From: Blastomyces gilchristii SLH14081
Lineage: Eukaryota; Ascomycota; Eurotiomycetes; Onygenales; Ajellomycetaceae
Length of the DNA stretch: 64,000 nt
Assembly: GCF_000003855.2 (NCBI RefSeq)
Contig: NW_003101652.1
Location: 100,366 to 164,365, forward strand
Direction: 5' to 3'
Shown here: positions 36,870 to 47,721 of the stretch, piece after piece
How the letters are laid out: every line of letters begins with the position of its first letter
How positions within the stretch are numbered: the first letter of the stretch is position 1
Translations under genes and position numbers: made by a program
Notes under the pieces: generated by a model
Databases searched by the model: none
What the model was told of the DNA's origin: nothing
The model's input: the letters and a program-made list of their open reading frames with translations, nothing else

Positions 36870-37979
36870 CTAAGCGGCAAGCCACGCTTGCATATACCTC
36901 CAGGTCGACGCTCCGTCGGATACCAACGCCTCGGAGGGTGAGCCATCCGCGTTACGCTGGAAAGCATAGCGTAGAATGGCACCGATCCTGGCCGCCCGCT
37001 CAGCCATATCGCGAACTTGGTCTCGCCGCGCATTATCCCTAACTCCAGAGGCAGACCAGAACTCGGCCCAGAAAGCTTCATGCAACCGCGAACGGCATGC
37101 ATAGTCGTGCCATCCATCGCGGTCCATATATCCCGTCGTCAAAAACAGGCAGTCCAAGTCCATACCGAAGGGCAGTATCGCGGCAAGAGACCAGTCGACG
37201 ATACCTGTGATTTCGTAGGTGTCCTCGTCAACCAAGATGTTTGTCCTAGAGAGGTCGCCGTGCGTAAGAACTTGTGGATACTCCTGCGCAAAGAAAGCAG
37301 GAAGGCTTCGTTTTAATTCCAACACTGCCGAGGTCCCAAGACCGGACGATGACGATAGTGATAGTAGATCAAGTCTGCGTTGAATTCTGTCGAGAGTCTC
37401 TGCTCGTGCTTCTATGGTCGTATGCTGCGGCTTAGACCAACATCGAGCGAAGTACCTAACAAGTATGAGCAATCAGGTACCTATGCCCCAGCCTAGGAAA
37501 CAGGCAATACGCTGTCCTCCTTACCTAGCAAGGTGCTGAACAAAGCAAACATGCCTGACCTCCGCCAGCCCATCCATCGCCACTTGACAAGTAAGAGCGT
37601 CAAGGCATGAGATTCCGGGCAAGTACGGCATGGTGTAGAGGGTGAGGGGCGGATCAGCACCATCGACCATGCCGTAATGAGATGTCTCAGGCACGAGGTG
37701 GCCATGGACGGCCTGTGCCAACTCGCTCATGCCCTGATCGAGGTGGGCTTCTGGCTCTCGGAAGGATACAACAAGGTCCTGCTTTCCTGCGTGTCGACCT
37801 GTGCAGATAACAGTGTAGCTCATCGAGCCTGGCGTGTCGACGTTGCGAGCATCCGAAGCGCCCGAGATGGATTGCGCAATTCGGTCGCACTGGAACCGGG
37901 TGGGGTACTTGCGCCCCTCGAAAAAACGGTTAACGGCCTGTTGAGCCCAAGGTATCTCGACCATGGCTGCCGGTGACAT
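36870..37979 (-). CDS. APH-fold phosphotransferase-family protein (two exons)
   Basis: Exon 1 is 37979-37525 and exon 2 is 37455-36870; splicing the 69-nt intron joins ...FVQHLAR to YFARCWS in frame for 346 aa. Aminoglycoside-phosphotransferase/choline-kinase fold (Pfam APH type): the Brenner motif HGDLSRTNILVDE at residues 217-229 supplies catalytic Asp219 and Asn224, and IVDWSLA at 237-243 the metal-binding Asp239. Fungal members are numerous and mostly uncharacterised; a small-molecule kinase role is expected but the substrate is unknown. Start: the open frame reaches 38015 but only by TTG, and the first ATG is at 37979. An upstream exon is possible. Unmutated, and next to FunK1-A. Confidence 0.85.
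37456..37524 (-). other. Intron of the APH-like gene (69 nt)
   Basis: On the minus strand the donor is gtaagg and the acceptor ttag, with a ctgat branch-like sequence about 20 nt before the acceptor. Removing it joins gct-ag and g-tac to give Ala-Arg-Tyr in frame. Length and signals are typical of filamentous ascomycetes. Confidence 0.85.
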
Positions 37980-38550
37980 ATAATGACAAGAACGAGCAAA
38001 AGCAGCCCGCTCCAAAGTCTCCTTAAGGGCCAGAATATCTTCAGCTAAATCGCAGCTCCTACTTGAAATAGCATCGCATACGCGTGTGTTCTAGCTAACA
38101 CAGGAGCGGTGGCTAACTAAGCCGAAGACTAATACAATGGTGCCAAAGAAGTTGATCGTGGTGCGCCAACTTTTGACCCACTTTTCTGGACACAACGTTC
38201 AACTTCAGTGCTCCCTCTAAAATATACATTCACTACACACCTCACCCATATTACACACATATTACTAATACAGTACGACCGTACCCAACACCCAGTTTCT
38301 TAGTGTAGAGATAGATTAAAGAGTTGAAAATTAGAATTAGTATTAGAATTAGTATTAGAATGAGCTAGAATGAGCTAAAACCTTTGAAAAATATGAAAAA
38401 TCAATATTATGAGAGGTGTAGAGATGATGTGTGATATGTTGGTACTGCCATGGGTCAAAACTGAAGTGTGGTTGGAACCACGCCCAGCTGTTTTTCCGGC
38501 CCGAGCTAGCACCATGTTCAACTGTATGCCAACACTCAGGAAGCAGCGTC
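37980..38550. other. APH upstream region and intergenic DNA
   Basis: Codons in frame with the APH gene stay open to about 38085, so a missed 5' exon cannot be excluded. Beyond that are short microrepeats (attagaattagtattagaat at about 38330-38355) and no gene. Confidence 0.5.
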
Positions 38551-39672
38551 TCACCCAACCTCGTTATGTAAGCAGACCTCGCAGACAGGGCCTGTGCAAG
38601 CACCGTGTATACAGAAAACTTGACCTCGCTAAGTGCGCCACTTGACCTCATTACATAATCATGACCCTGACCTCGCACAATACAGTAATAATCAGTTGAT
38701 AATTGACTTTCAATCTTTCAATTCACTCATTCATTCAGCTCATCAATCAATCAAAGCATGTATAGCTGATTCATAATCAATTAAATAAACAGATAAATTC
38801 ATATAGAATATAAAGAGATATTTTACAGAATTTTAAAATATATCAAGATAAAAATATTTAATAATTAATTTTAAATTGATTTTAAATTGATTCTGAATTG
38901 ATTCTGAATTAATTATAGTAATAAAAATAGATTTAATCTATATATTTAAGTAATTAATAATTGATTGAAAATCAGTTGATAATTAATTCAGTATTATTAT
39001 TAAATTCAAGAATAATTTCAGTATTAAATTGATTTTAAATTGATTTTGAATTCATTCTGAATTAATTATTAATTAATTATAGTAATAAAATAAATTCAAT
39101 CTGTATATTTAAGTAATTAATAATTGATTGAAAATCAGTTAATAATTAATTCAGTGTAAATTATATAAACACTTACTTTATTATTAAATTCAAGAATAAT
39201 TTCAGTATTAAATTGATTTTAAATTAATTTTGAATTAATTGTAGAATTGATGGTAAATAATTAAGAAAGAAAGAGTGATTTCAAATTACAAGAAAAGATG
39301 TATTGAGCAAGGTCAGGTAGTGGCACAGGCCACATTTGTGAGGTCAGCTTACATAATGAGGTCAAGTGGCGCACTTAGCGAGGTCAAGTTTTCTGCTTCC
39401 TGGCAAGGACCCAACCTCTCTAGCTTAAAATACCATGACAGAGTATGACAGCTCTTTAAAATCAATTGAGAATTCATTAGAAATTGATTAAATTTTACTT
39501 GTAATTTTATAAAATTCTTGAGAATTATGAGAGAATTATGAGAGAATTATGCGAGAATTATAATACCACACTATTACTAGCTGTATTTCTGTATTTTGCG
39601 AGGTTATCTGTAAGGTCTGCTTATATAACGAGGTCGGGTGGGGCACTTAGCGAGGTCAGGTCTTCTGTAGTC
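38551..39672. mobile_element. Inverted-repeat element with AT-rich core, unclassified
   Basis: Two nested inverted-repeat pairs. The inner arms, 38614-38653 and 39354-39393, are a perfect 40-bp match (gaaaacttgacctcgctaag / rc). The outer arms, about 38551-38590 (cctcgttatgtaagcagacctcgc) and 39597-39650, are an imperfect match. All arms share a gaggtca module with cgcacttagcgaggtca. The core between them is AT-rich and non-coding. It looks like a non-autonomous TIR transposon, or two overlapping ones; no TSD was found. Confidence 0.55.
38870..39260. repeat. AT-rich tandem repeat inside the inverted-repeat element
   Basis: A unit starting ttaaattgattttaaattgatt begins at about 38870, 39024 and 39208. 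The two full units are about 154 and 184 bp, the second carrying an extra 30 bp (gtgtaaattatataaacact). The units contain short attaattgatt-type microrepeats. No coding. Confidence 0.8.
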
Positions 39673-40619
39673 GTCACCATAACACTAACAATACAAAAAC
39701 CACGACTGTGTTGCCATGGGAGCGCCTCCACTCCTGACAGTTCGACCAAAGTGATACTCATTGTCCCAGTGGACGGCTCTGAAGATCTTAATATTGATAC
39801 CCTGCTTCCAGCGCAACAGAACACTGAAGCAAGTCTTCTTGGTAGAGATATTCGGGTCAGGAGTGACATGTGATCTGCTGAAGGATAGCATCCATTTTCT
39901 TGGTCATGCAGAAGACGTTCTAGAAGTTCGCCAATTAAAGTGAGTAGTATACAAGGCTGAAGGCGAGTTGCTGGCGTTCCCTGTGGTGCCTTCCGGGCCG
40001 TTCCGTTCAAGTTGTTGAATTTTAGAGAATAACTTCGGCGGACAATCACTTGGCATCCCTACATTTGTTTTGTTGGCAGTTCTGCGCGTTTGACCAGGTT
40101 ATCAGCGATATTAAAGATGCAGAAGCTTAGGTGGCGATTCCCACATAAACGATGCTTCCAAGTAAAGCAGATGGTAGAGGCAAAGAAGGATTCCAATGCC
40201 GCCAGACTAACTTCAGTCGCACACAGAAATGCAGTCGTTAGCAACCAGGTTGTACGTGGCGCTGGTTAATTGGACAAGGAGCAATGCCATGGACACAGGG
40301 CTGCCCGTGCGGGGCAGCATCCCATCTGCAAATACAACCATTGGTCTTTCCCATTGATACAACTTGTTGGCGCCCACCCTTGACGGCCTGCGGAAGCGGA
40401 GCGACGACCCGCACATACTGCCATGCATATTGATCCAACGCTGGACCAACCATGACGCTCGACACGCACCACATGCATATTCGTTAAACCAACAACCAAC
40501 AGACTCGGCACGCATTACAGGAAGCCAAGAGAACAAAATATCCAGGTCCCCTTAGCTTCTACAGAGCAGGGTTTGAAGCATCAGGACCAGCAGAATCTCC
40601 TCGGGCTGATCTGGACAAG
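39673..40619. other. Unmutated intergenic DNA, no convincing gene
   Basis: Open stretches exist on both strands (minus 39621-40049 is the longest, 142 codons) but none shows a motif, splice pattern or conserved look I recognise. About 60 bp at 40104-40165 match 9640-9700. Gene debris is possible. Confidence 0.45.
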
Positions 40620-40626
40620 TATAAAT
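40620..40626 (+). promoter_or_regulatory. TATA-like box of the 253-aa gene
   Basis: tataaat, 146 bp upstream of the ATG at 40772, followed by a C/T-rich leader (40670-40770). Position and context fit a fungal core promoter; inferred only. Confidence 0.45.
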
Positions 40627-40771
40627 TCCTCGTGGAGTCTGCAGTATTCTCACGGAGCATGTGTTCTGCTCCATCGACTCCTCGCCTACCGTCCGCCTAT
40701 CTCATACGCTCTCGCAGTGAGCTACGCCAATACCTACTCTTTGTCATATACAACTCTTGTTGCTCGTCACC

Positions 40772-41589
40772 ATGGCCACTGCCAGCATTCTCCCTGCCAT
40801 TGCCGGGCTGCAGCGCCCTCCAACTATCCAAGACCTTGAACTGTCACGGGCTGTGTATGTCTTCCATTTCCTAGCTTTCACTGGCGGGTCGCTAATATCT
40901 ACACTTTTAGACATAATAGCCTTGTCCATCCTGAGGAGCAGCCAAATATCTCTGACGCCACACTCAAAGCCTTGGGCGAACTGTTCGTGCGCAACAGCGT
41001 CCAGGACATCTTCGGTGTTCACCTACTTCACAGCCACTTCATTGCACCCGAGGGAACTGTACTGCTTGGGATCGAGGCCCAGTTGTCGGAGAGGTCATCC
41101 GCCTGCTGGACCAAGCCAGTTTCCGTGGCGGAGCTAGCCAACAAGGCAGTCCACGGTCACGTCTTTCGACTGCAGTCCGACGGGATGTTCGTCCCTTACG
41201 AGCTCCACGAAGGCAAGGTAGATGCTAAAGCAGCTAGCACCGAACCTAAATTCTTTCAGGAATTTGCCAACTTTCTACACCATAACAACCTAGCTGACTT
41301 GATTGCTTTACAACTGCTTGACAGCTCCCGGAATAGCACCAGTATGGAGCTTCTGGTCGGGCCCCAAGGCACTTTGATGGTGGATGAGAAGGACCTCATC
41401 GGGTTTGATCCGCCCCGCATCACCACTGGTTGGTCCTTTAAAGTAGGAGACGACGGGGTCATTTCTTGCAAGGGTAATGATGTCTACGCGGCCAAGAAGA
41501 ACACCCACGGAGTCTTCCAAGATTCAAAGCCGCTTCACACTGTTGAGGCTTTGATGGAAGCTCTCCGCGGGGAAGGGGTGATTGCGTAA
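40772..41589 (+). CDS. Hypothetical protein, 253 aa (two exons)
   Basis: Exon 1 40772-40854 (ATG in caccatggc, a good fungal start context), exon 2 40911-41589. Removing the 56-nt intron gives one frame of 254 codons including TAA: MATASILPAIAGLQRP...LELSRAV joined to HNSLVHPEEQPNISDATLK. The protein is soluble-looking, without signal peptide or membrane segment. Recognisable stretches are FGVHLLHSHF (exon 2) and a beta-rich C-terminal half (GPQGTLMVDEKDL, GWSFKVGDDGVISCKGND). It looks like a family of ascomycete hypothetical proteins carrying an LLHRHF-type motif; function unknown. Unmutated, normal codon use, probably expressed. Confidence 0.85.
40855..40910 (+). other. Intron of the 253-aa gene (56 nt)
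   Basis: Consensus donor gtatgt, branch-like gctaata 16 nt before the acceptor ttttag. Its removal completes a Val codon (GT|A) and restores the frame. Confidence 0.9.
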
Positions 41590-42537
41590 CCTGCTTCAGC
41601 TGGGGCAGATACCGCATGGCCTTGGTACACAGATTCGGGGACTCCGACGCTGGAAAAGGATTGTCGGCTGAAGTTTGATTTTCCCCTTCCCTTTCACCTA
41701 ACAACCATGTTCTTGGGTTTTATTTAGTTAAGAACCGGCACTATTCTAGCGGTCATGACAGGCAGCTCCGGGCGCTATCATTTTCTTACAGCCGCTATTG
41801 CAGTAGCTTTTCCCGTAACCATTATCAAATTAATGCATTACAATGCCTCCCCGTGCTGAACCTCCAACAATAGTACAGTGGATGAACCAATAGGAATCGT
41901 GCATGCGGATGTACTCCTGCTTCCTCGGTCATGGAAATTTGTGCAGGATAACGCTTCCATACATGTTCCAGGCTGATGGAAGCTGGCTTGTAGGGCAGAG
42001 CATCGCTACTTGGGATGGGCATTCACCTGCTTAAACCTTTTGCTGGACTTGGATGAAATGTTACGTGTAAAAAGATACCCTGGACAACTAACGAATAAAA
42101 GTGCCGATTCGATATCGTAGAAGGCGGATGTAGTTAGGGTGGTAGACTATTCCAGAAAACTCTTTGTAGAGTGGCCTGATTGACTCGATGTCGAACCGGC
42201 TAGGCCGTTCGAAGGGCGCGGATGGGATAAACTGAATATTGATTTTTTGAAGCCTTTCTAATTATGTTTTCGTTTCTTATGTAGTTTCTGTCAGAACTGT
42301 ATGATATTGCTTGCTTCTTCTAACCAATATTTGTGTGCGTTGCTGAGCGCCATACAGCTCGGTAGAGGTCGGATAAACACCGGACCGGTGGATAACCGCT
42401 AGCAGTTTCCCATTTTTACAGCTTCTTTAACATGTCAGCGGCATCCAAATTCTATTGAAGGAGAGACTTATTTTTGCTAGTTGTTAAAAAATCAAAGCAT
42501 TTCCCACACCCCTCCCCAGGAGAGCTTTCCCGTTGTC
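41590..42537. other. Intergenic region with kinase promoter
   Basis: Unmutated, no gene seen. Contains the 3' end of the 253-aa gene and the upstream region of the kinase, including a C-rich leader just before 42538. Confidence 0.6.
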
Positions 42538-43338
42538 ATGCCCCCCCAAATCACAGCGTGGGAAGACCTAACCTTCTTCCACGAGGAAGTTGACGAAACT
42601 GGTGAATTCCGACACACAACCTTTGCAGTGCTTGACGAAGATGACACTGCCTACTTTGGCAAGTTGAATCTTCCCAAACACAACATCACTTTTCTGCAAC
42701 TTACATCTGCTCTCGCTCCTATCTCTGGCAATGACCTTTTTCCAGAATGGGCCCCGTGTAACATGGAGCTCACCCAGGCTCAGGAGCCGCTTCCACCCAA
42801 CACCTATATCAAACGCCCAAACATTTCTCTATACGATATCTTCCAAGAATATAATGTCCTCAGCCTCATTCCTAAAGGTCTACTCGAAGAAGCCCAAGCC
42901 ATGGAGAAGATCTCTGAACACCCACACCCCAACATTGTCTACTATCACGGCTGCCGAGTTCGCCGTGGCCGTATCACCGGCCTCGTCCTTGACCGCCACC
43001 CCAACACGCTGACCGACTATCTGAAGAACAAGGTTGGGTCCATAGACAAGGAGTCCTTCATGCAGGCCCTCAAGTCAGCTATTTACCATTTACACTCTCT
43101 TGGCTGGGCCCACAACGACCTCCATCCAGGCAACATCCTGGTCGACGAGGACGGCATGCCGATCCTGATCGACTTCGGGTCAGCCCGCGAGATAGGTGCT
43201 AAATTAGGGACCAGCCGAGGGACCAAAGGATGGATTAACAAAGATATGAAGGATTATCATACGTCAGACAACCACCATGATTTGTTCGCTCTGGAGAAGA
43301 TTTGCAGCTGGTTGGAGGCCCCGATATTTGATAATTAG
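42538..43338 (+). CDS. Small fungal protein kinase, 266 aa
   Basis: Single exon. The open frame extends to 42481 only through a TTG; the first ATG is at 42538 (gtcatgcccc). A compact kinase fold: candidate ATP-binding Lys92 in YIKRP, helix C Glu near 117-118 (LLEEAQAM), catalytic loop HNDLHPGNIL at 192-201 (Asp194, Asn199), metal-binding DFG at 212-214. The HRD Arg is Asn, and no clear glycine-rich loop or APE motif is visible, so it may be divergent or weakly active. This matches the many short kinase-like proteins of Eurotiomycetes; substrate unknown. It directly precedes FunK1-B. Confidence 0.85.
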   Translation: MPPQITAWEDLTFFHEEVDETGEFRHTTFAVLDEDDTAYFGKLNLPKHNITFLQLTSALAPISGNDLFPEWAPCNMELTQAQEPLPPNTYIKRPNISLYDIFQEYNVLSLIPKGLLEEAQAMEKISEHPHPNIVYYHGCRVRRGRITGLVLDRHPNTLTDYLKNKVGSIDKESFMQALKSAIYHLHSLGWAHNDLHPGNILVDEDGMPILIDFGSAREIGAKLGTSRGTKGWINKDMKDYHTSDNHHDLFALEKICSWLEAPIFDN

Positions 43339-44192
43339 ATCCTCGAACATGCAGATATTGTTAAAGAGGCGCACTTCCTGGAACTACACTTGGAGCAGGA
43401 ATGGCGAGGTACCGTACGACAACCGTACCCTCCGCTGTCTTGTGATATCGCCCGCTGGCCGGCCGATCTACAAGTATGAATCACCCTTGGAGCTGCTCAT
43501 GGTGCTTCGCGATGCAATAAAGACACATCAGTCTCTTTACTGGGATGGGAACATCCTTCATCAGGATATTTCAGAAAACAACATAATAATCACTGATCCA
43601 GACAATGCGGATGGTCACTCGGGCATGCTAATCAATCTAGATCTTGTCAAAGAAGCTGGAAGTGGGTGAAGTGGTGCGCGGCACCTGACTGATATGATGA
43701 AGTTCATGGTGATTGAGGTGCTGCTTAATATCGACCATACCTATCAGCATGATCTTGAGTTGTTTTTCTACATACTTATCTGGCAGTGCGCCCGTCACGG
43801 TTGAGAAAAATTAAAGCAATTGCAGAAGTTATATCAGCTATGTGTCTGGCCAGAAGATAATATGCTAAAGAAATGGTGCACGGAAAGTCATGAGAAAATC
43901 GCAAACCTCAAACAAGGTGAAAGACAGTATGCTGAAGGAGTGGTACACTGGAACTTATAAAAAAATCGCAAGAATCAAGCGAACCGATATGGGTGCAGAT
44001 GGGCTTGAGGATATTTTGACTGAGTTTCCTCCAGTGTTTGAGTTTGTCAAATCACTTTGCAGAGCTATACAAGACATTCTTTTCCTGTACAGGAACAGAG
44101 GCATTATTGTTGACACCCCGCAAGACCTGAAGCATTTATATAATCCTGTTATCAAGGCATATGATGATGTGATCACCAAAATCAAATCTTGA
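43339..44192 (+). pseudogene. FunK1-B: C-lobe of a FunK1-type kinase, lightly mutated
   Basis: From about 43360 the frame reads RTLRCLVISPAGRPIYKYES, LRDAIKTHQSLYWDGNILHQDISENN, INLDLVKEAGSG, then TGA (43667-43669), LELFFYILIWQCARHG, and TGA (43802-43804). HRD is HQD and DFD is NLD. Both stops fit CGA or TGG to TGA. A 68-bp direct duplication (units start 43861 and 43929) then shifts the frame; the C-terminal part at 43930-44192 reads MLKEWYTGTYKKIARIKR...EDILTEFPPVFEFVKSLCRAIQDILF. The N-terminal half of the family is missing. Nearly unmutated, so it is the best template for reading FunK1-A. Confidence 0.85.
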
Positions 44193-44809
44193 GTGTGATG
44201 AATCAGGCACAAGAGCAAGAATTCCCTGGTAAAGGAGGCTCAACAGGCGGGACTTCAGTAGTAATGTGAGCTACCATTGGGTCGGGAGTTGCCGAAGGAA
44301 AGCACTTTGATTGGTGATTGCCGCCCAAGAGGCACCAAAAGGCCAGAATATAGAATCCTCGCTTGTATGTAGCACGTATGCTAGCGGGACTGGATATACG
44401 CATCCGCACACTTCAGTCAGGGATCGCTGCTCGAAGAGAACGCCCGTGTCAAAGAAGGTGGGAAAGCAAGACCCTCACTGGTATCCAACGCGTACACTAG
44501 TGAAACTGGATATCTATTAAAGGTTCCTTTCTTTACCCAGCTTAGTATAGTTTCATAGTTAGTATTCAATAGAATGAGCACTTCTACAGATATTGAAATC
44601 AAATCTTGAGAGTAATTATATCTAGTGTATTTATATAAAATATATTAGAATATTAGTGAGTTGAGTCATATCAGTTTCTTCTTTACATATTCTAGGACCA
44701 GCAAAACTGCATTGACTCTGTAAGATATTTGTGAAGTGTTATAAGCACAATGCAAATAGGAGCCTAGATAAGAGCAAAGGCATCTTAGTTCCTAGTTCAG
44801 TCTATGATG
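44193..44809. other. Intergenic, with a transition to mutated DNA at about 44520
   Basis: No gene seen. Two similar segments (gctagcgggactggatatacg near 44380 and actagtgaaactggatatcta near 44497) suggest a short diverged repeat. Confidence 0.5.
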
Positions 44810-45720
44810 GGTGAAGCATGATAATTTGTCTAAGTGCCCTTCATCAGACTCACTCAGCACTTTCATGAAATCAACTTCTCACATCACTCTTCTTCAAATT
44901 TAGTCTCATATATTCTCACAATTCATCTCACAACTTTATCACTTGCATTCTTTCAGAGACTGTTGATGTGAGCAGAATTTAACAGTACAATATTCAGTGT
45001 GTGTTCTGCTCAAATATCTTTGCAATGAGTTCTCTTTTAAAGATCAAAGCAGTATTCTGAGTAGTGAACATTATGAGTTGTATAAAAAGTCTGAGCAATG
45101 ATCACTTCACCAAACCTCAATACATCAATGAACAGATCTTGAATATATTTCAGCTTCAGTGTGATGACTCACACAGTGACAAACTGATAAGTTGTTAAAT
45201 TACACAGAACTCACTGTCTATCAGTGAAATAGAAAGATGCTGATACAGAATCAGTTATCTTAAGCAGATTCACTGAGCAATGACATTTCTGAACTAATTC
45301 AAGAGCATGTCTCAATAAAATATCAGAGAAACTCAAATGTAACTCAGGCTTCAGCAAGTTCATAGAATTTGACTGCTTAGTCAGAATAGTTCTCTGTTTC
45401 TCATTTGTGAAATTGAATAGTCTCAGCTCATCTTTGTCAAATTCTCTATATGATCATTGATTATCCTTGTCAGTGCAAGTAACTGAAGCCCCTGCTCAAA
45501 CACCTAAGAACTTGGTAAAATATTTCATAATTACTGACTTAGAAATGATTCAGAAGTACTGATAAGTAAGGTCAAGATGCATCATATCTTGAATATCAAG
45601 GAGGTTAAAAATCATGTAATGAAGCTCAGCTGACAGGGTAAGAATTTGTAGACTGAGATGCAATGAGCAGTTGATCTTCTTGTGAGAATCCTCAGAAGGC
45701 TTGAATACAGTTGAAAGTGG
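44810..45720 (-). pseudogene. F-box-like protein pseudogene with mutation gradient
   Basis: Minus-strand translation from about 45640: LTLSAELHYMIFNLLDIQDMMHLDLTYQYF then TGA, resembling the LPxELxxMIFxxLD...LGLTxxYFW opening of a common ascomycete F-box-like family. The frame continues past TGA codons to about 44960 (IISKSVIMKYFTKFLGVWAGASVTC, where W is from TGA, and LHLSFSDILLRHALELVQKC). Frame beyond 44960 is uncertain. The 5' part is unmutated and the 3' part is strongly mutated. In cells such proteins often recruit substrates to SCF ubiquitin ligases. Confidence 0.6.
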
Positions 45721-47035
45721 AGAAGGGATAGGTCTAGCAAAAAGAAACACAATCCAAGCAACAGAATCACTGAAAATCATTTCATTAAGTGTTCCTCCCC
45801 AGGAAGTTCTTTCATATAGCCCAGTCATGGCAAAAGAGAAATCCTGGTTTTGTGCGGTGTGGCAGAAATATTCTCGTCGGCAACAGTACTTATCCATATT
45901 CGATTGGCTACCTGAAGAGCCTGCAAGTTATTAGTAAGGGAAAAGCACAATGTGAAATCTGGTGTCTATATACTTATTTGGCAGTGTGCTACGTTGTGAC
46001 CAGGCGTTTGCTGATAACTCGAATAGTGGAATAAGAAGCCAAACTATAATTATATTTTGCTGACGTAGATCCGCTAGTCGTGGTGTATGGGCTTGGAGAA
46101 GCTCTTGATGGCAGAAGATAAAATCGGTAACAGGCCCGTGATACTGGAAGGCGAGGGGGTTTTGGCGAGTGCAAGATCAATGAAATAAATTTGTAGCTGC
46201 ACAAATTCGTGTAAGATGATTTGTGGTTAAGATAATGCTTTGGATGTTGGTCCTATACAAGATTGAAGCGCGTTTCAGCCTCGACGTTGTGGAACAAATT
46301 TGGAAAGGTAGCTCCTTGACGAAAAAATCCATTAATTTCACTAAGTTAACTATGGCCAGGATCATGATGATTCCCCCAAGTGGCCAGGCGACTCAGTTAT
46401 CTCGGCTCGCGATGAGTAGGTGCTACAGAAGACGAGCCCTGGGTTACTGCGCAATAATATCACAATATGCCGGCACTGCTTTAATTGATGTCCATCAATC
46501 AAGCATCCTTCTCACTCTCTCAAATTCTTAGCTTCCATCCATTTACTATCAAACTCCCATCATCACACCAACATTCCCCTGTAAGCCCTGATTAATACTC
46601 GAGCTTATTCCCTTAGCATCTTGTAGCACTCCCCGCAAGATATCACGCAACACCTCCGATTTAACATCAATGTATTAGCGTAGACCTCCGCCTCGAAAAT
46701 GATATGAATTCCCTGGTTCGCTGTTTCCTATCTAATATCAGCAAAGAAAGAGCCTTGAGCCCCGCCGAGAAGGGTCTTAGCAAAACTGTGTCCAAGTTGG
46801 GTATTTTACGTTTTGTCAGTGGCTGCTACATTTCGGACTTACAGAGACATCGGAGGGTGCTGGGTGCATCAAAACTATGTAGTAGCCTTTAAGCTTTAAC
46901 TACAAAGAATATAATATCTACATAGCAAGCCTCATATCATTTGTACAGAAGGGCACCAATGGAGTATCATTAGACATTTATCCAATGCGAATATGAGATG
47001 GGAACAAGTTGAATCAATACAGTAACAGGTCGTAG
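45721..47035. other. Unmutated intergenic DNA
   Basis: The promoter side of the F-box relic and further intergenic DNA. Open stretches at 46223-46531 and 46704-46892 have no recognisable features. No gene supported. Confidence 0.5.
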
Positions 47036-47476
47036 CTAGAATATAAACCGCGCCTTCTTGGAGCAGTTCCTCAAAGGTGGTCTCCCACACCGCTTAATGG
47101 ATCTGTGGCTCTCTACCTTCCCAGATTTAGTGTGAAACTCATGGACCAACTCCTCACATCCAGGGATCAGATCATGTTCAGGCTGCCAAGAAGAGTTGTA
47201 GCCTCTCCATTTCACCAAGTACCACCGCATCCCTCGGTCATCATCCTCCACCATTGATTCAAGGATTTTATCAACCAGCCACTCCTCCGTTGTCACCCCG
47301 CCATCTTCAATCAACACTGGCGGTGGTGGGATCTGGCCCTCAGAGTTGGGCTCTTCATCACTTCCAACACTGGATTCCCGGCTGCACGTACTTGGCGCGG
47401 CTAGAGAAATTGAGACCCTATCATTGTAGCTCAGACCCTGATCATCGTCATCAATGATGATGAGTGTATCTAGCAT
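47036..47476 (-). CDS. Small single-chromodomain protein, 146 aa
   Basis: An uninterrupted frame from ATG (47476-47474) to TAG. Residues 1-60 are acidic and Ser/Pro-rich and probably disordered. A chromodomain occupies about 64-116 (EEWLVDKIL...RWYLVKWRGYNSSWQPEHDL), with aromatic positions W66, W90 and W97 suited to a methyl-lysine cage. Residues 117-146 are basic (KRCGRPPLRNCSKKARF), with a GRP-like AT-hook hint. No chromoshadow domain or retroviral integrase remains, so it is either a stand-alone chromatin reader or a chromodomain derived from a retroelement. H3K9me binding is expected from the family, not shown. Unmutated. Confidence 0.8.
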   Translation of the reverse strand: MLDTLIIIDDDDQGLSYNDRVSISLAAPSTCSRESSVGSDEEPNSEGQIPPPPVLIEDGGVTTEEWLVDKILESMVEDDDRGMRWYLVKWRGYNSSWQPEHDLIPGCEELVHEFHTKSGKVESHRSIKRCGRPPLRNCSKKARFIF

Positions 47477-47721
47477 TCATAAGAATCCACGTGAGAATAG
47501 AGGGGAGTGAATGATGAGAAGCCAAAGAAATCAAGGGGAAAGAGATGTATCTTTGCTGTCTCCAGCACTCGGGGCTCAGGGCTCAGACATCACATCACCT
47601 CATTCATAAACCAGTCCCGGCATATCTTTGCTCGAGTTGGTATCCATCACACTGCTGTCACTGTTGCTGTCACTGGAGAAGCCACTGTACTGTGAGTCAA
47701 AACTGGTGTTGCTCTCCTCAT
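47477..47721 (-). promoter_or_regulatory. Upstream region of the chromodomain gene
   Basis: About 245 bp between the start codon and MITE copy C, unmutated, with short purine-rich runs (aatcaaggggaaagagatg). The MITE therefore forms the distal promoter. No clear TATA seen. Confidence 0.4.

Noticed and set aside
36870..37979. APH motif gene as a bacterial-type aminoglycoside resistance gene
   Set aside because: It has a spliceosomal intron, and the APH-fold family is large and native in ascomycetes. Nothing points to antibiotic substrates or recent transfer.
39621..40049. 142-codon minus-strand ORF as a gene
   Set aside because: No motif, start context or splice signals, and the opposite strand is equally open.
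40757..41137. 126-codon ORF overlapping the 253-aa gene as a separate protein
   Set aside because: It reads through the intron and into a different frame of exon 2; the spliced model with consensus GTATGT/TAG is better.
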